A stretch of 64,000 bases of DNA from Methanococcus voltae PS (GCF_024807035.1 NZ_JANUCQ010000001.1:433990-497989); one strand, 5' to 3'; positions 29,291-39,317 are shown, numbered from the stretch's first letter. The notes: generated from the letters alone by a model not told the origin. Program-made: numbers and translations.

Positions 29291-31759
29291 TTATTCATCG
29301 TCTTTATCTTTATTTTTCGAGTATTCTGGTTTACTAAATTTATTTGTGACCACTTTTCTAATATTTTTGGCAGTAATCTCCCCAACTCCTTCAACAGCCA
29401 TTAATTCACGTTCTGAAGCCGTAAATACTTCTTCTACAGTATCAAATTTCGTCAATAGATTTTCAGCCATTATCGGACCAACATCGGGAAGCCCTTCAAC
29501 GAGGAATTTTTGACGTTCTTTTGTTGACATAGGTCTTTTACCATATCTAATGGCAATTGGTCTTTTTTCTTTAAGTTGCTCTCTTTCTGCTATCCTGACA
29601 AGTGTATCAACCGTTTCTTGAACATTTTTGGTAAATATTATTGGTATTCCATAATCTACCATGATTGAAAGTATCATACCAGTAATCGCATTTTTGTTTA
29701 ATCTGTAAAATTCGTCCCCTTCTATGATTAGCAATGGCTTTTCATATTTTTTTAAATCTCCAAGCTGTTTAAATAACCTTTTATCAATAATGGAGCCTTC
29801 AAAGTCTTCTGCAGTTTTTCTTTCAATCGCAACTCTGTCACTTAATATATAGTCCCCTATTTCAAGAGTTTTAAATTCTACGTTTGCTTTATCTAAAAAG
29901 TACCTACCTACGCCTCTTTCCCTAGTATCTACAATAATTGTGGCTATTTTGGCATTTTTAGCGTTTTTAGCTTTTAAAGTTTCATTGGATATATTTTCCA
30001 CTTTTTCTAATTTTTCTAATTTTTCCAAATCTTCTTTTTTATTTTTTTCATCTTTTTTGACATTTTCAGATTTTACAACGTTCATTAAATCAAGATATTT
30101 GGGTTTAGATTCCTCTTTTTCATCAATAATAACTGTTTTTTCAATTTCTTTATTTTCTTTATATTTTTTAATATCTTGAATCTGGTCAATTTTACATTGT
30201 TCAATTTCGTCTAATTCATTATTTTTAAGCTTTTTAATCTCACATAGCTTCTCATTAAGTGTTTTTTGCATATCTTTAAGTATGTTCTTCATACTCTTCT
30301 CTTTAGCAATTGCAGCCCTGTAATAACCTTCGTCACGCGTTCCTTTTGCAATAAGGATTATTACTTCTCCCCCTTCTCCTCTCATAACACGTCCACGACG
30401 TTGAATAAATCTAATTTCTGAAGGCACCGGCTCATAAAATACCACGTAGTTAACCGCAGAAATGTCCATACCTTCCTCGGATACGCTAGTAGATACTAAA
30501 ACGTCTATTTCTCCTTTAAATTTAGCAATCGCTTTTGATTGCTCTTTTTGAGACATTCCCTTACCATCTTTGTTACTTTGACCTACAAACATTAATGCAG
30601 GAATACCACGTTCTTTTAAACTATCAACAATCTTTGAAACCGTATCTCTATATTGTGCAAAGACAATAACTTTTTCTTTCTGTGCAACAGCTTCTGAAAC
30701 AACTTCTAAGAGCGATTCTAATTTTGGGTGTTCGATATCTGTTTCATTTATCATATCCACTATTTTTTTAATATCGCGGTCGTGATATATTTCTTTTGCA
30801 GATTTCGTGTTTTGAGATGCTAATTTATCATAGTAGTTCAAAAAAGCATCTTTTCCCTGCGTTTCAAGTGTTTCAATGAGATAATCTATTTTTATGGCTT
30901 CAGAATTTACTTTCAATAATTGAAACTTATTTTTATCATCCATCATCATTATTTTTTTATTCAATACTAATAAATCCGTTTTATTTACATTAATGGTATA
31001 TATGGCGTTATGCTCTTTGAGTACTTTTAATCGTTGATTCAATGATTTTTTTAGTAGTTTTAAAGCTTCGTTATATTCTTCAGGAAGTTCTACACGTTTA
31101 GGTTTTAATTTGGCTTTAGCAATGTATTGCTTAACGTCTAAATCATCTTCAGTACGTATTTCAACATGTTCAATACCTAAATTCTCGCATACTTCAAGAA
31201 TTCTTTCAATATTGGAGCCTGGAGACGCGGTTAATCCTAATATATGGGTTTTTTCCCTAAATACGTTACCTACAAACGTGTATGAGTGATTACCTGTAGT
31301 GTGGTGTGCTTCATCTGCCACGAGTATTGAAAAATCATTTGGGTTTAATCGTGTAGCGATAATGTCATTTTCCACGACTTGAGGTGTAGAAATAAATATA
31401 CGCCCGTTTTCCCATAATTCCTGACGTTTTAATGGTTGAACTTTCCCGTTTAAGATTAATATCTCATCTTCAGGTACGTTTAAGAATTTTTTAAGACTTT
31501 CAAAGTGTTGTTCTACAAGTGGACGAGATGGTGCAATAATAAGAGCTTTACCGCCTTTTTTATGCAAAATACCTGCAATTGTTAATGTCGCAATCGCAGT
31601 TTTCCCTAAGCCAGTACCTAAAACACATAACGTATTGGTTTTCAAGGCATTTGCTACAATCATCTGCTGATATATCCTAGCTTGGATTTTATTTTTCTTT
31701 ATAAAAGGATGAGTATTAATAAAATTGGGTAATTCTTCTTTTGAGTTTGAATTTTTCAA
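29291..31759 (-). CDS. hef: Hef helicase/nuclease (archaeal XPF/FANCM homologue)
   Basis: Processes stalled replication forks. The N-terminal superfamily 2 helicase has GTGLGKTAIATL (Walker A), VADEAHHTTG (DEAH), and motif VI IQRRGRVMRGEGG near residue 450. A Glu/Lys-rich linker (about 505-600) precedes the XPF nuclease with GDYILSDRVAIERKTAEDF (ERK-x3-D-type core), and tandem helix-hairpin-helix motifs follow at the end (LPDVGPIMAENLL, VEGVGEITAKNIR). The TTG start at 31759 has GGTG 6 nt upstream. 822 residues is standard for full-length Hef. It is probably co-transcribed with aroD. Confidence 0.95.
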   Translation of the reverse strand: MKNSNSKEELPNFINTHPFIKKNKIQARIYQQMIVANALKTNTLCVLGTGLGKTAIATLTIAGILHKKGGKALIIAPSRPLVEQHFESLKKFLNVPEDEILILNGKVQPLKRQELWENGRIFISTPQVVENDIIATRLNPNDFSILVADEAHHTTGNHSYTFVGNVFREKTHILGLTASPGSNIERILEVCENLGIEHVEIRTEDDLDVKQYIAKAKLKPKRVELPEEYNEALKLLKKSLNQRLKVLKEHNAIYTINVNKTDLLVLNKKIMMMDDKNKFQLLKVNSEAIKIDYLIETLETQGKDAFLNYYDKLASQNTKSAKEIYHDRDIKKIVDMINETDIEHPKLESLLEVVSEAVAQKEKVIVFAQYRDTVSKIVDSLKERGIPALMFVGQSNKDGKGMSQKEQSKAIAKFKGEIDVLVSTSVSEEGMDISAVNYVVFYEPVPSEIRFIQRRGRVMRGEGGEVIILIAKGTRDEGYYRAAIAKEKSMKNILKDMQKTLNEKLCEIKKLKNNELDEIEQCKIDQIQDIKKYKENKEIEKTVIIDEKEESKPKYLDLMNVVKSENVKKDEKNKKEDLEKLEKLEKVENISNETLKAKNAKNAKIATIIVDTRERGVGRYFLDKANVEFKTLEIGDYILSDRVAIERKTAEDFEGSIIDKRLFKQLGDLKKYEKPLLIIEGDEFYRLNKNAITGMILSIMVDYGIPIIFTKNVQETVDTLVRIAEREQLKEKRPIAIRYGKRPMSTKERQKFLVEGLPDVGPIMAENLLTKFDTVEEVFTASERELMAVEGVGEITAKNIRKVVTNKFSKPEYSKNKDKDDE

Positions 31760-31833
31760 AATAACACCTGATAAATACTAATTAATTATAATAAACATAT
31801 GTTAGTATATTTTATATTTTTACTATTAAATAT

Positions 31834-31842
31834 ATTTATATA
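31834..31842 (+). promoter_or_regulatory. TATA box candidate for aroC
   Basis: TTTATATAT within an A-rich context about 65-70 bp before the aroC start; predicted initiation near 31865 gives a short leader containing the GGTGA ribosome site. Confidence 0.45.
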
Positions 31843-31905
31843 TGTAATTTATTTTATTTAACAATAGATTTAACAATAGATTAAACTTAAAATTACGGTG
31901 ATATT

Positions 31906-33078
31906 ATGAATACATATGGAAATTTATTTAGGGTTACGGTATGGGGAGAAAGCCACGGAAAAGCGCTGGGTGCAGTAATAGACGGATGCCCCTCGAATTT
32001 AGAGCTTTCTGAATATGATATTCAAAAAGAATTAAATAGGCGTAGGCCTGGCTATAGTATTTTTTCAACGCCCCGTAAGGAAGAAGATAAGATAGAACTT
32101 CTTTCTGGAATTTTTGAGGGCAAAACTACGGGAACGCCAATATCTGCAGTGGTATATAATACCAATCAAAAATCGAAGGATTATTCGGCTTTAAAAGATA
32201 CTCCAAGACCTGGACATGCCGATTTAAATTACATACTTAAGTATGGAAACTACGATTACAGGGGTGGTGGTCGTACAAGTGGTAGGACTACAATCGGGCA
32301 CGTTATTGGTGGAGCAATAGCAAAAAAATTATTAACTAGAGAAAAAATAATAGTATTCGGGCATTCTGTCAAAATTGGAAAAATTAAAGGAGATATAACT
32401 TACTACGATAATTTATATAAAAATTTGAATAATAATAATGATAATACTAAAGATACCGATAGTAATAATATTAATAACAACAATTACATTGACAAAATTA
32501 TAAATGATTTAGACAATAACCCACTTAGAACTTTATCAAATAATTATAAAGACATGGAGAAATACGTTTTAAACGCAATGGATAATAATGATAGCGTAGG
32601 TGGGGTAGTAGAGTTAATAGTTTTAAATTTACCACAAGGAATCGGCGAACCATTATTTAATAAGCTAAATGCTAGAATTTCAGAAGCTTTAATGTCTATA
32701 AATGCCGTTAAAGGTGTTGAAATTGGACGAGGTTTTGAAGTATCTGAGCTTTATGGTAGCGAAAATAACGACGAATATTATTACAAATCTACTGAAAATA
32801 ACGAAAACGATAATCAAATAAATTATAAGTCCAACAACTGTGGTGGCGTAATTGCAGGAATAAGCACAGGTACGCCCATTGTAGTTAGGGTGGCAATAAA
32901 ACCAACTCCGTCCATATTCAAAGTACAGGATACTATAAATTTAAAGACTAAAACAAACGCAAAACTTAAAATAGAAGGTAGGCACGACCCTATTATAGTT
33001 CCTAGAGTCATACCTGTTTTAGAAAGTATGATTTCCATAGTACTCGTAGATTTGTTAAAAGAAGCTAACAAAATTTAA
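31906..33078 (+). CDS. aroC: chorismate synthase with Asn-rich insertions
   Basis: Last common step of aromatic synthesis, converting EPSP to chorismate with reduced FMN. Conserved elements are FRVTVWGESHGKALG at the N-terminus, RPGHADLNY, GGGRTSGRTT, DSVGGVVELIV and the GRHDPIIVPRVIPVLESM end. The 390-residue length is above normal because of two Asn-rich insertions, at about residues 172-200 (NNNNDNTKDTDSNN) and about 287-308. They lie between conserved blocks, so activity should be kept. SD GGTGATATT precedes ATG. Confidence 0.95.
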   Translation: MNTYGNLFRVTVWGESHGKALGAVIDGCPSNLELSEYDIQKELNRRRPGYSIFSTPRKEEDKIELLSGIFEGKTTGTPISAVVYNTNQKSKDYSALKDTPRPGHADLNYILKYGNYDYRGGGRTSGRTTIGHVIGGAIAKKLLTREKIIVFGHSVKIGKIKGDITYYDNLYKNLNNNNDNTKDTDSNNINNNNYIDKIINDLDNNPLRTLSNNYKDMEKYVLNAMDNNDSVGGVVELIVLNLPQGIGEPLFNKLNARISEALMSINAVKGVEIGRGFEVSELYGSENNDEYYYKSTENNENDNQINYKSNNCGGVIAGISTGTPIVVRVAIKPTPSIFKVQDTINLKTKTNAKLKIEGRHDPIIVPRVIPVLESMISIVLVDLLKEANKI

Positions 33079-33079
33079 T

Positions 33080-33165
33080 ATTTATTCTTTTTAAATTTTT
33101 TTATTATCTTTTTTATTACTTATTATTTTATTTTTAATTTTTAATTTTTATTTCATAATAAATTT
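33080..33165 (+). terminator. T-rich terminator region after aroC
   Basis: Several T5-T7 tracts follow directly after the aroC stop codon, the typical archaeal oligo-T termination pattern. Confidence 0.5.
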
Positions 33166-33240
33166 TTAGTTTAATTGATAAATTATATTATATAAATACT
33201 ATGATTAATATAATTTATTATGAATATGAGGGGGATAGCA

Positions 33241-33708
33241 ATGACTTATACATCAAGAAAATTAGAGGACATAAGGCATAGTATTAAAAAAGAAAAGGCT
33301 TCTATACTCAGAATTAGAGTTTTAAGGGTGGTTATAGGCATATTGATATTAATAATAGCTTATTTGTTGACTAACGATATAGGTATATATTCTTGGCTAG
33401 GTGCAATTTTCATAATTTTCATAATTTGGGCTTATATATCGAGTAAACTTTCGGAACGATGTAAAATGGTTGAACATCTTAAAAATCTGGAATTAATGCA
33501 CATTGAAGAAAAAGAAGACGATTTGTTTCGAGAAGAGGGCGAGACTTCAGAACTAGCTCTAAAATCAGAAGAAAAAGAAGACGACGCTACAAAAGATGAC
33601 GAAATAAAAAAAATAGAAGATATTGAAAACATTGAAAACATTGAAAACAATGGGGAAATTAAAGAAGAAAAAGAAGATATAGACATATTAAATTCTAAAA
33701 AAGAATAA
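33241..33708 (+). CDS. hypothetical small membrane protein with acidic tail
   Basis: No family recognised. The ATG at 33241 is preceded by AGGGGGA, a strong ribosome site, giving 155 residues. Residues 1-25 are basic and helical (SRKLEDIRHSIKKEKAS), then two membrane helices (about 27-45 and 52-70) form a hairpin with a short loop, and the C-terminal 80 residues are highly charged and acidic with Ile-Glu-Asn repeats (NIENIENIENN). Topology would put both ends in the cytoplasm. It converges with the AcnX small-subunit gene. A real gene by ribosome site and composition. Confidence 0.75.
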   Translation: MTYTSRKLEDIRHSIKKEKASILRIRVLRVVIGILILIIAYLLTNDIGIYSWLGAIFIIFIIWAYISSKLSERCKMVEHLKNLELMHIEEKEDDLFREEGETSELALKSEEKEDDATKDDEIKKIEDIENIENIENNGEIKEEKEDIDILNSKKE

Positions 33709-33804
33709 TTAATAGAATCTAACATACCTATTGATATTAAATTATAATATTAAATTATAAACATATATTTTTTTCACGTATCTATTTTATAAAATTGTTA
33801 TTTA

Positions 33805-34194
33805 TTAGTTTTCGACTTTAATAATTCCATTATTTCCATCAACGATAATTTTATCGCCATTTTTCAATTTGGATATATCAACATGGTCTACAAGCGGTAT
33901 TTTACCTAAAATAGCGCCTGTAGCCACAATAGGCTCACAATCTTGGTTAACAATACCTTTAAGCAATCCTTTTTTTGCAAGTCCGTATATAACATATGAG
34001 CCCACAGTGCTACCTTTTCCAGTAGGGAATACAAATATTTTGTTTGCTATGCTTTTTCCGTATAATTCGTTCTCTTTATCGGTTACAATACCTTCTTCAC
34101 TAACCCCTCCTAAAAAGGAAATAGGACTATTGGATATAATAATTTCTCCCTCCACATAGCCTTTTGAAATAATTCTACCTTTTAATTCTTCCAA
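33805..34194 (-). CDS. phosphomevalonate dehydratase small subunit (AcnX swivel domain, DUF126)
   Basis: Small swivel subunit of the AcnX-type dehydratase that forms trans-anhydromevalonate 5-phosphate in the modified archaeal mevalonate pathway. The 129-residue product shows the family pattern: GRIISKGYVEGE, SFLGGVS, FPTGKGSTVGSYVIYGL (with the conserved Ser) and CEPIVATGAILGKIPLVD. I favour the TTG start at 34194 (GTGATAAT upstream); a GTG at 34206 is an alternative. The large subunit is not in this window. Confidence 0.87.
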   Translation of the reverse strand: MEELKGRIISKGYVEGEIIISNSPISFLGGVSEEGIVTDKENELYGKSIANKIFVFPTGKGSTVGSYVIYGLAKKGLLKGIVNQDCEPIVATGAILGKIPLVDHVDISKLKNGDKIIVDGNNGIIKVEN

Positions 34195-34259
34195 ATTATC
34201 ACACACCTATATTTTATTAGTTTATTCTAATTTAAGTTTAGTTTTAAATTAATTTTAAC

Positions 34260-34742
34260 TTACTCCTTTAACTCTTCTAACACCATTTCAACAGCATTTT
34301 CAAGCGAATTTTTAACTTCATCAGTTAATCCAACTTCTATATCGGGCATGGTAACTCTTTTAGCCTGACAACCAATGATTACGACTTCAATACCTGCTTC
34401 TTTAGCTTTTAATAAATAATCAGACAATGGCATGTCGTGAGCATCAAAATTATATTTATCGATTTTAGTCAAGTTTTTGATACCTAATTTTTTCAATGTT
34501 CCAGGTTCTAATTTAAAATCAATAATATCCACGACGATTATTTTTTCAACAGGGCAGTCTTTATCCATAATAGACATAAGATAGTAAGGTGCCCCCGTAC
34601 CTGCATCAATTACCCCTACATCTTCGGGTAATTCCATATTTTCGAGTAAACTTATAACTTCGTAACCAAATCCATCATCGGCAAATAGCATATTACCACA
34701 GCCCATAACGAGTTTTTTAAATTTTAAAGAGTCTGGTATCAT
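34260..34742 (-). CDS. hydrogenase maturation protease, F420-hydrogenase (FrhD) type
   Basis: Endopeptidase that trims the C-terminus of a NiFe-hydrogenase large subunit after nickel insertion. The 160-residue protein has VMGCGNMLFADDGFGYEV with the metal-binding Asp, DAGTGAPYYL, VVDIIDF and DAHDMPLSDYL, which are the HycI/FrhD-type motifs. SD GTGATATT precedes ATG. No hydrogenase structural gene is nearby, so its client cannot be told from context; methanococci have several F420-reducing and F420-non-reducing enzymes. Confidence 0.85.
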   Translation of the reverse strand: MIPDSLKFKKLVMGCGNMLFADDGFGYEVISLLENMELPEDVGVIDAGTGAPYYLMSIMDKDCPVEKIIVVDIIDFKLEPGTLKKLGIKNLTKIDKYNFDAHDMPLSDYLLKAKEAGIEVVIIGCQAKRVTMPDIEVGLTDEVKNSLENAVEMVLEELKE

Positions 34743-34993
34743 AATATCACTTAATTAGTCCATAATTTAATAAGTCCAATAATTTTAATCTTTAAATATA
34801 TATAATTATGATTATAATATATGCAACATTTCATATAATAATAACTAATAATAACTAATAACAAGTAATAATACTTATTATTAACGAGAAATATACCTAA
34901 ATGATTATATTGGAAATTTGGATTAGGAATTTAGAAGTTATCATATTCAAATATAGATTAAATACATGTAAAATTATTTAAATCGGTGAATTT

Positions 34994-36442
34994 ATGGAAA
35001 TAATACCAATTAAGGATATAGAAAGTTTCAACAACGTTATAAATTTGATAAAATTAAAAATAGACAATTATAATGGCACTATACGGCTAATTACGCATCA
35101 CGACCCCGATGGACTTACATCAGGGGCAATATTAATCAACATGTTAATGAGAATTAACAAACAATTTCATATAACCGTGATAGAAAATTTAAACGATGAA
35201 AAAATCGAAGAATTTAAAAAGGAAGCAACCTGTAAAAATGACCAACTGTTTATATTTTCCGATATGGGAAGCGGACAGATTGATAAAATCTTAGATGCTA
35301 AGTTAAACGCTATTATTTTAGACCACCATCCCGTTAAAATAAAAAAATATATAATTGACCGGGAAAATAGCCAAAATAGCCAAAATAGCCAAAATAGCCA
35401 AATTTTACAGTTAAACCCCATACTAATGGGAGTAGATGGCTCAAGAGAGCTTTCAGGTAGCGGAACTTGTTATTTAGTAGCAAGAGCTTATGGTTTTTGT
35501 GATTTAGCACCTATTGCATTAATTGGAGCTATTGGAGATATGCAACACAAACCATTTTTGGGTTTAAATAAGTTCATACTAAATGAAGCAAGGCAAAATA
35601 GACATATAAAGATAATGAGGGATTTAATATTTAATTGCTTTAACATAGAAATCAGTAAAACAATTTATTACTCTACACAGCCTTATTTAAATTTAAGCAA
35701 TGGGGAAATTGTCGAAATATTGAATAACGCTGAAATTAACCCAAATTGTAAAGCACTTACAATAAACGAAAAAGAGAATTTAATAAATGAATTAAATAGA
35801 CATTTCCTGAATAGATTACCTATAGAATGTAAAAATTCAGATATAATTCAAAAGATAAATGAAAATAAGTTGAAAGACTTAATTATAGAGCGAATTTTGA
35901 TAAACACAGAAAGTAAAGAATTAGGGGCTTTTAAAAATATAGGAATAAATGATGCTTACTATTTATCTGAGATTTTAAATGCTTGCGGTAGAAAAGAAGA
36001 AACAGCATTGGGCTTAAGCATATTACTTGGAGATAAAAAAGCAGTCGAAAAAGGAAAAGAATTGTTCAGGGAATATAAAATTGAAGTTATAAATGATTTA
36101 AAAACTACTGAACTCAAAGAAATGGAAAATTTAAGATATTTCATAGGTAATAAAGGAAAAACTGGTATAATTGCGTCATTAATGGTTACCGATAAACCAG
36201 TTTTAGGTTTTAATGAAGAAAACGATATTTACAAGGTATCTTCTAGGGGAAACCGAGAATTAGTTGAAAATGGATTGAATTTATCTGAAGCTATGGGTTT
36301 AGCTAAAAAATACGGTGGAGACGGTGGAGGGCATAACGTAGCCTCAGGGGCAGCCATTAAAAAGACAGAGATGGAAAATTTTTTAAATGAAGTCAATGTT
36401 TTAATTGGAAAACAGGTGAAAAAGCAAACTGAAAAAAATTAA
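34994..36442 (+). CDS. recJ: DHH-family RecJ-like single-strand nuclease
   Basis: Phosphoesterase of the DHH/DHHA1 superfamily, related to RecJ and the archaeal GINS-associated nuclease. DHH motifs are ITHHDPDGLTSGAIL (motif I), IFSDMGSG (motif II), IILDHHP (motif III) and GAIGDMQHK; the C-terminal DHHA1 domain ends in KYGGDGGGHNVASGA. Length 482. A 9-bp DNA repeat inserts four Asn-Ser-Gln triplets just after the DHH motif. SD GGTGAATTT precedes ATG. Whether it acts at the replisome or in RNA decay cannot be told from sequence alone. Confidence 0.88.
   Translation: MEIIPIKDIESFNNVINLIKLKIDNYNGTIRLITHHDPDGLTSGAILINMLMRINKQFHITVIENLNDEKIEEFKKEATCKNDQLFIFSDMGSGQIDKILDAKLNAIILDHHPVKIKKYIIDRENSQNSQNSQNSQILQLNPILMGVDGSRELSGSGTCYLVARAYGFCDLAPIALIGAIGDMQHKPFLGLNKFILNEARQNRHIKIMRDLIFNCFNIEISKTIYYSTQPYLNLSNGEIVEILNNAEINPNCKALTINEKENLINELNRHFLNRLPIECKNSDIIQKINENKLKDLIIERILINTESKELGAFKNIGINDAYYLSEILNACGRKEETALGLSILLGDKKAVEKGKELFREYKIEVINDLKTTELKEMENLRYFIGNKGKTGIIASLMVTDKPVLGFNEENDIYKVSSRGNRELVENGLNLSEAMGLAKKYGGDGGGHNVASGAAIKKTEMENFLNEVNVLIGKQVKKQTEKN
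35364..35399 (+). repeat. 9-bp in-frame repeat inside the RecJ-like gene
   Basis: Four perfect copies of AAAATAGCC encode consecutive Asn-Ser-Gln triplets. They lie shortly after the catalytic LDHHP motif, in a position likely to be a surface loop. Confidence 0.8.
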
Positions 36443-36524
36443 TTGAAAAAATAAGTTACACTAATTTGTAATATTTATAACATTTTTACTTCTTATTTTT
36501 AATAGATAATCTATAGTATGTAAT

Positions 36525-36534
36525 CTATATATAC
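36525..36534 (+). promoter_or_regulatory. TATA box candidate for sucC
   Basis: CTATATATAC about 70 bp before the sucC start, giving a predicted leader near 40 nt that includes the GGTGA ribosome site. Confidence 0.35.
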
Positions 36535-36599
36535 AAAAAAGTCAAATATCTATTTAAATCATTTTAAATCATTCAAAATTTAAGTCAATTGGTGAATTT

Positions 36600-37691
36600 A
36601 TGAAATTACACGAATATGAAGCAAAGGCAATATTCAAATCATATGGAATCCCCGTTCCAAATAGCAAAGTTACAGACAAAAAAGTAGAAAATATCGATAA
36701 TCCGGTTGTTGTAAAGGCTCAAGTACTTGTAGGTGGTAGGGGAAAGGCAGGCGGAATTTTATTTGCAAATAACACCCAAGAAGCAAATGAAAAAATCGAA
36801 GAATTGTTAAATAAGGATATCAAGGGCGAAAAAGTAGAAAAAGTACTTCTAGAAGATATGATAAACATTGCAAAAGAATATTATGTCGGTATTGTTATAG
36901 ATAGAAACAATAAACAGGCTGTAGTAATGTTCTCAACTGAAGGCGGTGTAGATATTGAGCAAGTGGCTGAAAAATCCCCTGAGAAAATTATAAAATACTA
37001 TGTTGACTTTGATAAAGAATTCCAACCATATATGGCAAGAAATATGTTAATAAGAGCAGGAATTCCTTCAAAAGAAATCTCAAAAATTGCTACAATTATA
37101 TCAAAGCTCTATAAAGCATTTGAAGATATGGACGGCTCTTTAATTGAAATTAACCCGTTAGTAGTTACAAAAGAGGAAACAATAATTGCAGCAGACGCAG
37201 TATTTAATTTAGACGATGATTCCTACTACAAACACGATTTTGCCAAATTTGAAGAATACAGCAAGCAAGAAAAATCAGAATTCGCATACGTTGATTTGGA
37301 TGGAGACATAGCAGTAATTGGAAATGGTGCAGGTTTAACACTAGCATCTATGGACATCGTTAAAAATTCTGGTGGCGAACCATCCTGCTTTTTAGATGTG
37401 GGTGGCGGTTCAAACAGTGAAACCGTTCAAAAAGCATTAAGAAGAGCTTTATCAAAAGAAGGAATTAAAGGCGTATTTATAAACATTTTGGGCGGTATTA
37501 CTAGATGTGACGAAGTTTCAAAAGGTATCGTAGAAGTTTATAAGGACTATCCAAATGTTAAGTTTGCCGTTAGATTAATGGGAACAAATGAAGAAGAAGG
37601 TAGGAGAATATTGAATGAAAATGGAATTTCATTTGAAACTACAATGGATAATGCAGCTAAAAAATTAATGGAAATCATACAATCTGAATAA
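36600..37691 (+). CDS. sucC: succinate-CoA ligase beta subunit
   Basis: ATP-grasp subunit that forms succinyl-CoA, in methanococci feeding the incomplete reductive TCA path to 2-oxoglutarate. The 363-residue protein shows MKLHEYEAKAIFKSYGIPVP, VKAQVLVGGRGKAGG, LIEINPLVV and GGITRCDEVSKGIVE. SD GGTGAATTT precedes ATG. The alpha subunit (sucD) is not adjacent, so subunits are encoded apart. Downstream gene starts 200 bp later and probably has its own promoter. Confidence 0.95.
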   Translation: MKLHEYEAKAIFKSYGIPVPNSKVTDKKVENIDNPVVVKAQVLVGGRGKAGGILFANNTQEANEKIEELLNKDIKGEKVEKVLLEDMINIAKEYYVGIVIDRNNKQAVVMFSTEGGVDIEQVAEKSPEKIIKYYVDFDKEFQPYMARNMLIRAGIPSKEISKIATIISKLYKAFEDMDGSLIEINPLVVTKEETIIAADAVFNLDDDSYYKHDFAKFEEYSKQEKSEFAYVDLDGDIAVIGNGAGLTLASMDIVKNSGGEPSCFLDVGGGSNSETVQKALRRALSKEGIKGVFINILGGITRCDEVSKGIVEVYKDYPNVKFAVRLMGTNEEEGRRILNENGISFETTMDNAAKKLMEIIQSE

Positions 37692-37891
37692 ATAAATCAT
37701 ATTAATTCTTAATTCTTAATTATTACTTATTAATTCTTAATTAGTAATTTATTATTTACTTTTTTTAGTGTTAAATTAAATAATTAATTTTATATCCTTA
37801 AACCACAAATATATTTTAAAATTTATTTTTATAAATTACTAAATTATGAATAATATTGCGAATAACAATATTGACTCAATGAGGCGGGATT

Positions 37892-39016
37892 TTGTCACAA
37901 AAAACTGAAAAAGCAAATATATCAAGAAATATACCAATTGCTAAGCCATTGGTAGGCGAAGAAGAAATACAAGCGGTTACTGATGTATTAAAAAGTGGAA
38001 TGTTAGCACACGGCGCAGAAGTTGAGAAATTTGAAAAAGAATTCGCCAATTATCAGCAAACTAAATATGGTATCGGCGTTACGAGTGGAACTGTGGCTTT
38101 AGACCTTGCTTTAAAAGCTTTAAAGCTATCACATGGTGATGAAGTTATAACAACACCATTCACATTTATAGCTTCAAGTAATGCTATATTATATCAAGGT
38201 TCAAAAGCTGTTTTCGCAGACATTGATGAAAAAACCTATAATATTGACCCTGAACAAGTAATGGAAAAAATAACACCAAATACGAAAGCAATAATCGCAG
38301 TTCACCTTTTTGGACAGCCTGCAAATGTTAAAGCCCTCAAAGAAATTGCTGAAGACCACAATATTTATTTAATTGAGGATGCAGCACAAGCACATGGTGC
38401 AGAATATAATAATAAGAGAGTTGGAGGATTTGGAGACTTTTCAACATTTAGTTTTTATCCTACAAAGAATATGACTACTGGAGAAGGCGGTATCGTATTA
38501 ACAAACGATGATGAGTTATGCAATAGGGCCAAACTTATCAGAAATCACGGACAATCTGAAAAATACTTACACACTGAATTAGGTTATAATTTTAGAATGA
38601 CAAGCATATCTGCAGCAATTGGAAGAGTGCAACTTAAAAATCTCGGGGATTGGACAGAAAAAAGAATAAAAAACGCCAAATTATTAAATGATGGTCTTAA
38701 AGATGTCGACGGTATTATAACACCATTTAAAGATAAACATGTAAAACACGTTTATCATCAATACTGCATTCGCGTAGAAGACGAATTTAAATTAAAAAGA
38801 GACGAATTACAGGAATACCTAGCTGAAAAAGGCATTGGTACGGGTATTCATTATCCAATACCTGTGAATTACCAGCCTATTTATGAAAAATTAGGATATG
38901 CTAAAGACTGTGACAAATCAAAATACGCATCAGAACGGATTTTGAGTTTACCAGTTCATCCATCAGTAACAGAAGTGGATATTGAATATATATTGGATGT
39001 TTTTAAAAATATTTAA
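37892..39016 (+). CDS. DegT/DnrJ/EryC1 family PLP-dependent sugar aminotransferase
   Basis: Fold type I aminotransferase acting on nucleotide-linked sugars, for cell-surface glycans or N-glycosylation of archaellins and S-layer. Features: IPIAKPLVGEEEIQAV start, VTSGTVALDLALKAL, EDAAQAHGA, SFYPTKNMTTGEGG with the PLP-binding Lys, GYNFRMTSISAAIG and THYP-like GIHYPIPV. The start is a TTG at 37892 with GAGGCGGG upstream; no ATG fits before the conserved N-terminus. Length 374. Its substrate cannot be derived. The surrounding genes (sucC, valS) give no pathway clue. Confidence 0.88.
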   Translation: MSQKTEKANISRNIPIAKPLVGEEEIQAVTDVLKSGMLAHGAEVEKFEKEFANYQQTKYGIGVTSGTVALDLALKALKLSHGDEVITTPFTFIASSNAILYQGSKAVFADIDEKTYNIDPEQVMEKITPNTKAIIAVHLFGQPANVKALKEIAEDHNIYLIEDAAQAHGAEYNNKRVGGFGDFSTFSFYPTKNMTTGEGGIVLTNDDELCNRAKLIRNHGQSEKYLHTELGYNFRMTSISAAIGRVQLKNLGDWTEKRIKNAKLLNDGLKDVDGIITPFKDKHVKHVYHQYCIRVEDEFKLKRDELQEYLAEKGIGTGIHYPIPVNYQPIYEKLGYAKDCDKSKYASERILSLPVHPSVTEVDIEYILDVFKNI

Positions 39017-39018
39017 TA

Positions 39019-39116
39019 AATTATTTTTTATTTTTTATTTATTATTTATTTTATTTATTATTTATTTTATTTATTATTTATTTTATTTATTTTATTTTAT
39101 TTTATTTTATTTTTTT
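39019..39116 (+). terminator. T-rich 16-bp tandem repeat, probable terminator of the aminotransferase gene
   Basis: Begins at the stop codon and contains about three copies of ATTTATTTTATTTATT followed by repeated TTTTA. All copies are T-rich on the transcribed strand, matching the multi-tract terminator seen after cheF on the other strand. Confidence 0.55.
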
Positions 39117-39317
39117 AATAAGTTTGTTTAAATAACCATATTTTTTACGATGTTGTTCATTAAATTTCGTAGATTTTATTAATCTTTATATAATATAAAT
39201 AGCAATTATTAAAAATACAATTAAATTATATTTATAAAACAAATAGTATCAAAAATATTAAAAATATTAAATATATTAAAGTAATACTCGATAATTAATT
39301 ATATTTGAGGGCTATCA
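39117..39317. promoter_or_regulatory. valS promoter region with TATA box
   Basis: TTTATATAA at 39185-39193 is a good box A. Initiation near 39217 would give a leader of about 100 nt that is A-rich and has no obvious structured T-box-like element. The rest of the 300-bp gap is the repeat annotated to the left. Confidence 0.4.
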
